A stretch of 7,576 nt of DNA, taken from the NCBI GenBank assembly GCA_946887155.1, contig CAMPKM010000125.1:1-7576 (forward strand), read 5' to 3'. Source of the stretch: an uncultured Gemmatimonadota bacterium (GTDB lineage Bacteria > Gemmatimonadota > Gemmatimonadetes > Gemmatimonadales > Gemmatimonadaceae). Under the pieces are notes generated by a model that had not been told where the DNA came from, searched no databases, and saw nothing but the letters and a program-made list of their open reading frames with translations. The position numbers and the translations under genes were made by a program. This document shows positions 6,273 to 7,576 of the stretch, in pieces (the first letter of the stretch is position 1; the number at the start of each line of letters is the position of its first letter).

Positions 6273-6776
6273 CTACCGCCACGTCAACTCGAGGGGCCGG
6301 AGGGTGGTCGCGGCAAGCGTTCGCGAGGCGAGCGCCCGCCACTCGGCGTCCCGAACCGTGATCCGGACTGGCACCCAGGTCGTCAGTGAAAGCGCGAGGG
6401 TGGAGAAACGGGCGGCCGTTCCCCGGAGCGTCACGCCGCGCGGCCCGCACCCTTGGCCAACGACGCGCGTCTGACCGATCTCGTGCACCGACACCGATAA
6501 CGAGGGCTGCTGCGGGCGCGCCGACGTTCGAGTGTATACCACTCGGACGACGCTCGAGGAGACTCCCGAGTCGGGGGCGAGAAGCAGGTCAACCGGTATC
6601 GTGCCGTCGGGAATGTTGGTACTGTCGCCGAGACAGGTCACTTTCAGCCCGTTCTCCTCCATCATCGGTGACAGCCCCGACAGGATTGCCGCTGGAGGAC
6701 CGAGCCGAGCCGGCGTTAGGGTCTGACAGCTGGCGAGCAGAATAAGAATCGTCCATGCACGCGCGCGGCTTCTCAT
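6273..6776 (-). CDS. Small lipoprotein of unknown function
   Basis: I do not recognise the family. From the ATG at 6776 the protein has 167 residues and begins with a classical lipoprotein signal: three arginines in the first seven residues, then TILILLASC, with C17 in the lipobox LASC. The mature part is beta-strand-like, alternating hydrophobic and polar residues (VVRVVYTRTSA, SLSVSVHEI, ALSLTTWVPVRITV), which suggests an Ig-like or beta-sandwich fold in the periplasm. Two further cysteines, C48 and C110, could form a disulfide after export. An earlier in-frame ATG at 6830 would add 18 residues before the signal and is less likely. No clear Shine-Dalgarno is seen. Downstream on the same strand is DUF2164 after 50 bp; upstream is the glycine-rich membrane protein after 81 bp. 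Confidence 0.68.
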   Translation of the reverse strand: MRSRARAWTILILLASCQTLTPARLGPPAAILSGLSPMMEENGLKVTCLGDSTNIPDGTIPVDLLLAPDSGVSSSVVRVVYTRTSARPQQPSLSVSVHEIGQTRVVGQGCGPRGVTLRGTAARFSTLALSLTTWVPVRITVRDAEWRALASRTLAATTLRPLELTWR

Positions 6777-6814
6777 CGGAGAGCCGGAAAGGCCGACGTC
6801 ACGCTGCTCACAGT

Positions 6815-6842
6815 GGAACGGCGCGCGCACCGTTGGCGTTCC
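6815..6842 (-). other. Two mutually exclusive hairpins between minus-strand genes
   Basis: GGAACG (6815-6820) can pair with CGTTCC (6837-6842), or AACGG (6817-6821) with CCGTT (6830-6834); the arms overlap, so only one can form at a time. The site lies 15 bp past the stop of the membrane-protein gene and 38 bp before the lipoprotein start. No T-run follows, so it is at best a weak terminator or attenuator-like element. Confidence 0.3.
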
Positions 6843-6857
6843 GCTGCGACATCAGTT

Positions 6858-7190
6858 TCAGCGTGACAAACGGCGTCCAACGAGCGCACCAATGCCAGTC
6901 AGTGAGGTGCTGAGAATCGGTCCAATGGGGGTCGACAGGGTGTTGACAGCCACCGTTGCCGCGGCCAGGAAGCCAACCGCTGCGCCAACGGCAGTGGGCC
7001 AAAACTGCTTCTCACCAATCCATTTGCGCCAGATGGCCAGTCGGGCGAATACGACCGCCGTGGCGAGCCCTCCCAGGAAGCCGCCAATGAACAAGCCGTG
7101 CTGGCCGAAGGCACCGCCGATCATGGAACCGACGGCACCGCCTAATCCGCCGAGGAAGCACGCTGCTAAGAAGAACGAAATGCTCGCCAC
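6858..7190 (-). CDS. Small glycine-rich membrane protein
   Basis: Integral membrane protein of 110 residues, family not recognised. Hydrophobic segments lie near 3-29, 32-54, 66-85 and 90-106; the first two are packed with glycine (FLGGLGGAVGSMIGGAFG, GLFIGGFLGGLA), giving GxxxG-type helix-packing motifs. Polar RKWIGEKQFW separates the two halves and RRLSR ends the chain, suggesting a cytoplasmic C-terminus. The GTG start at 7190 is well supported: GGAGG (7199-7195) lies four bases upstream, the best ribosome binding site in the window. Translation is therefore likely to be efficient despite the GTG. Four genes on this strand lie in a row with gaps of 50-150 bp. Possible roles such as a small channel or a glycine-zipper scaffold are speculation. 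Confidence 0.75.
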   Translation of the reverse strand: MASISFFLAACFLGGLGGAVGSMIGGAFGQHGLFIGGFLGGLATAVVFARLAIWRKWIGEKQFWPTAVGAAVGFLAAATVAVNTLSTPIGPILSTSLTGIGALVGRRLSR

Positions 7191-7194
7191 TCAG

Positions 7195-7199
7195 CCTCC
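7195..7199 (-). promoter_or_regulatory. Shine-Dalgarno GGAGG deciding the GTG start at 7190
   Basis: GGAGG followed by CTGA and then GTG. It is the only full five-base Shine-Dalgarno match seen at a gene start in this window and fixes the non-ATG start of the glycine-rich membrane protein. Confidence 0.65.
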
Positions 7200-7243
7200 A
7201 ACTCTGCTTCACGACCTAACGAATCGCATTCTGCCGTGCTGAA

Positions 7244-7264
7244 TCCACAATATCACACTGTGGA
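7244..7264. repeat. Short inverted repeat in the 7191-7337 gap
   Basis: Arms TCCACA (7244-7249) and TGTGGA (7259-7264) flank nine AT-rich bases. The gap lies between the minus-strand beta-barrel gene and the membrane-protein gene, so this could be an operator or part of a promoter region for the latter. I could not identify a convincing -35/-10 pair. Confidence 0.3.
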
Positions 7265-7337
7265 CACACGAGCGAAGCGAGTGCCTCACGCCTTCCCTAC
7301 CCACCGGCAGCCGCAAACGCATGTCCGGGCGGCGGCG

Positions 7338-7576
7338 TCACCTTCCGCGCCAACCCAAAGTGAATGCAGAACTACTGAAACGTTCCCCTTCCCATTCCGG
7401 CAGCCAGCGATGCCGGACCTCGACGAACATGACGTCTCCAAGCACGATGACAACTCCCACGTCAGGTGCCAACGCATCGCGATCCTCGCGCCGCTTGTTA
7501 CCGTAGCCGTGGATGGCGGAAACGCCAAGCGTTGCGAGAAGCCCCGACGGTCGCCCAACCATAACGTTCGTCGAGA
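7338..7576 (-). CDS. C-terminal part of a probable outer-membrane beta-barrel protein (partial)
   Basis: The frame stays open to the right edge, so the gene enters the window from outside; 78 residues and the TGA stop are visible. The visible part alternates polar and hydrophobic residues in strand-like blocks (GLLATLGVSAIHGYG, DVGVVIVLGDVMFVEVRHRW, FSSSAFTLGW) separated by charged turns. This is the pattern of the last hairpins of a small outer-membrane beta-barrel. It ends in GWRGR rather than the aromatic residue usual for barrel signals, which weakens the call. A methionine at 7562 could be an internal residue or the start of a 74-residue protein. Another open frame overlaps at 7286-7558 but is Cys- and Arg-rich and looks like a shadow. 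Confidence 0.5.
   Translation of the reverse strand, partial: STNVMVGRPSGLLATLGVSAIHGYGNKRREDRDALAPDVGVVIVLGDVMFVEVRHRWLPEWEGERFSSSAFTLGWRGR

Noticed and set aside
6223..6450. N-terminal extension of DUF2164 to 167 residues
   Set aside because: DUF2164 proteins begin just before the LELS motif, and the extension overlaps the lipoprotein gene in another frame.
7286..7558. 90-residue Cys-rich minus-strand frame
   Set aside because: It overlaps the beta-barrel frame and has random-looking Cys/Arg content; the other frame shows strand-like periodicity and stays open past the edge.

Overview
The window looks like ordinary chromosome from a GC-rich, Gram-negative bacterium. A double-length MacB/FtsX-type permease, a LytS/LytTR two-component pair, several lipoproteins with DUF4440-like domains and a probable outer-membrane beta-barrel together resemble Gemmatimonadota gene content, with Acidobacteriota as the main alternative. 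That assignment rests on protein style and is an inference; no rRNA, tRNA, phage gene, transposase or CRISPR array is visible.

Left part (1-3965). A leftward two-gene operon encodes a membrane sensor histidine kinase of the LytS/YehU type (335-1318) followed by a LytTR-type response regulator whose receiver domain runs off the left edge (1-338). The two reading frames overlap by the four bases GTGA. Divergent from them, across a 115-bp gap holding two perfect short palindromes, lies an 843-residue permease with two MacB/FtsX halves and no ATPase gene in view. The divergent layout suggests, but does not prove, that the kinase/regulator pair controls the permease.

Middle part (3966-5946). A leftward six-helix membrane protein resembling DUF998 ends only 18 bp from the permease stop. 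A gene-free stretch of about 335 bp follows, with a large compound hairpin, a 10-bp palindrome and a good sigma70-like promoter. The promoter drives a rightward lipoprotein built of two NTF2-like (DUF4440/SnoaL) domains.

Right part (5947-7576). Four leftward genes: a DUF2164 protein, an unrecognised small lipoprotein, a glycine-rich small membrane protein with a strong ribosome binding site, and the C-terminal end of a likely outer-membrane beta-barrel that enters from the right edge. Short gaps with hairpins separate them, so they could be one transcription unit or several.

I found no clear undescribed system. The points most worth checking are the paired palindromes in the divergent regulatory gap, the compound hairpin near 4812-4867, and the restriction of the TTA leucine codon in the permease to one repeated 11-mer in its two FtsX halves.
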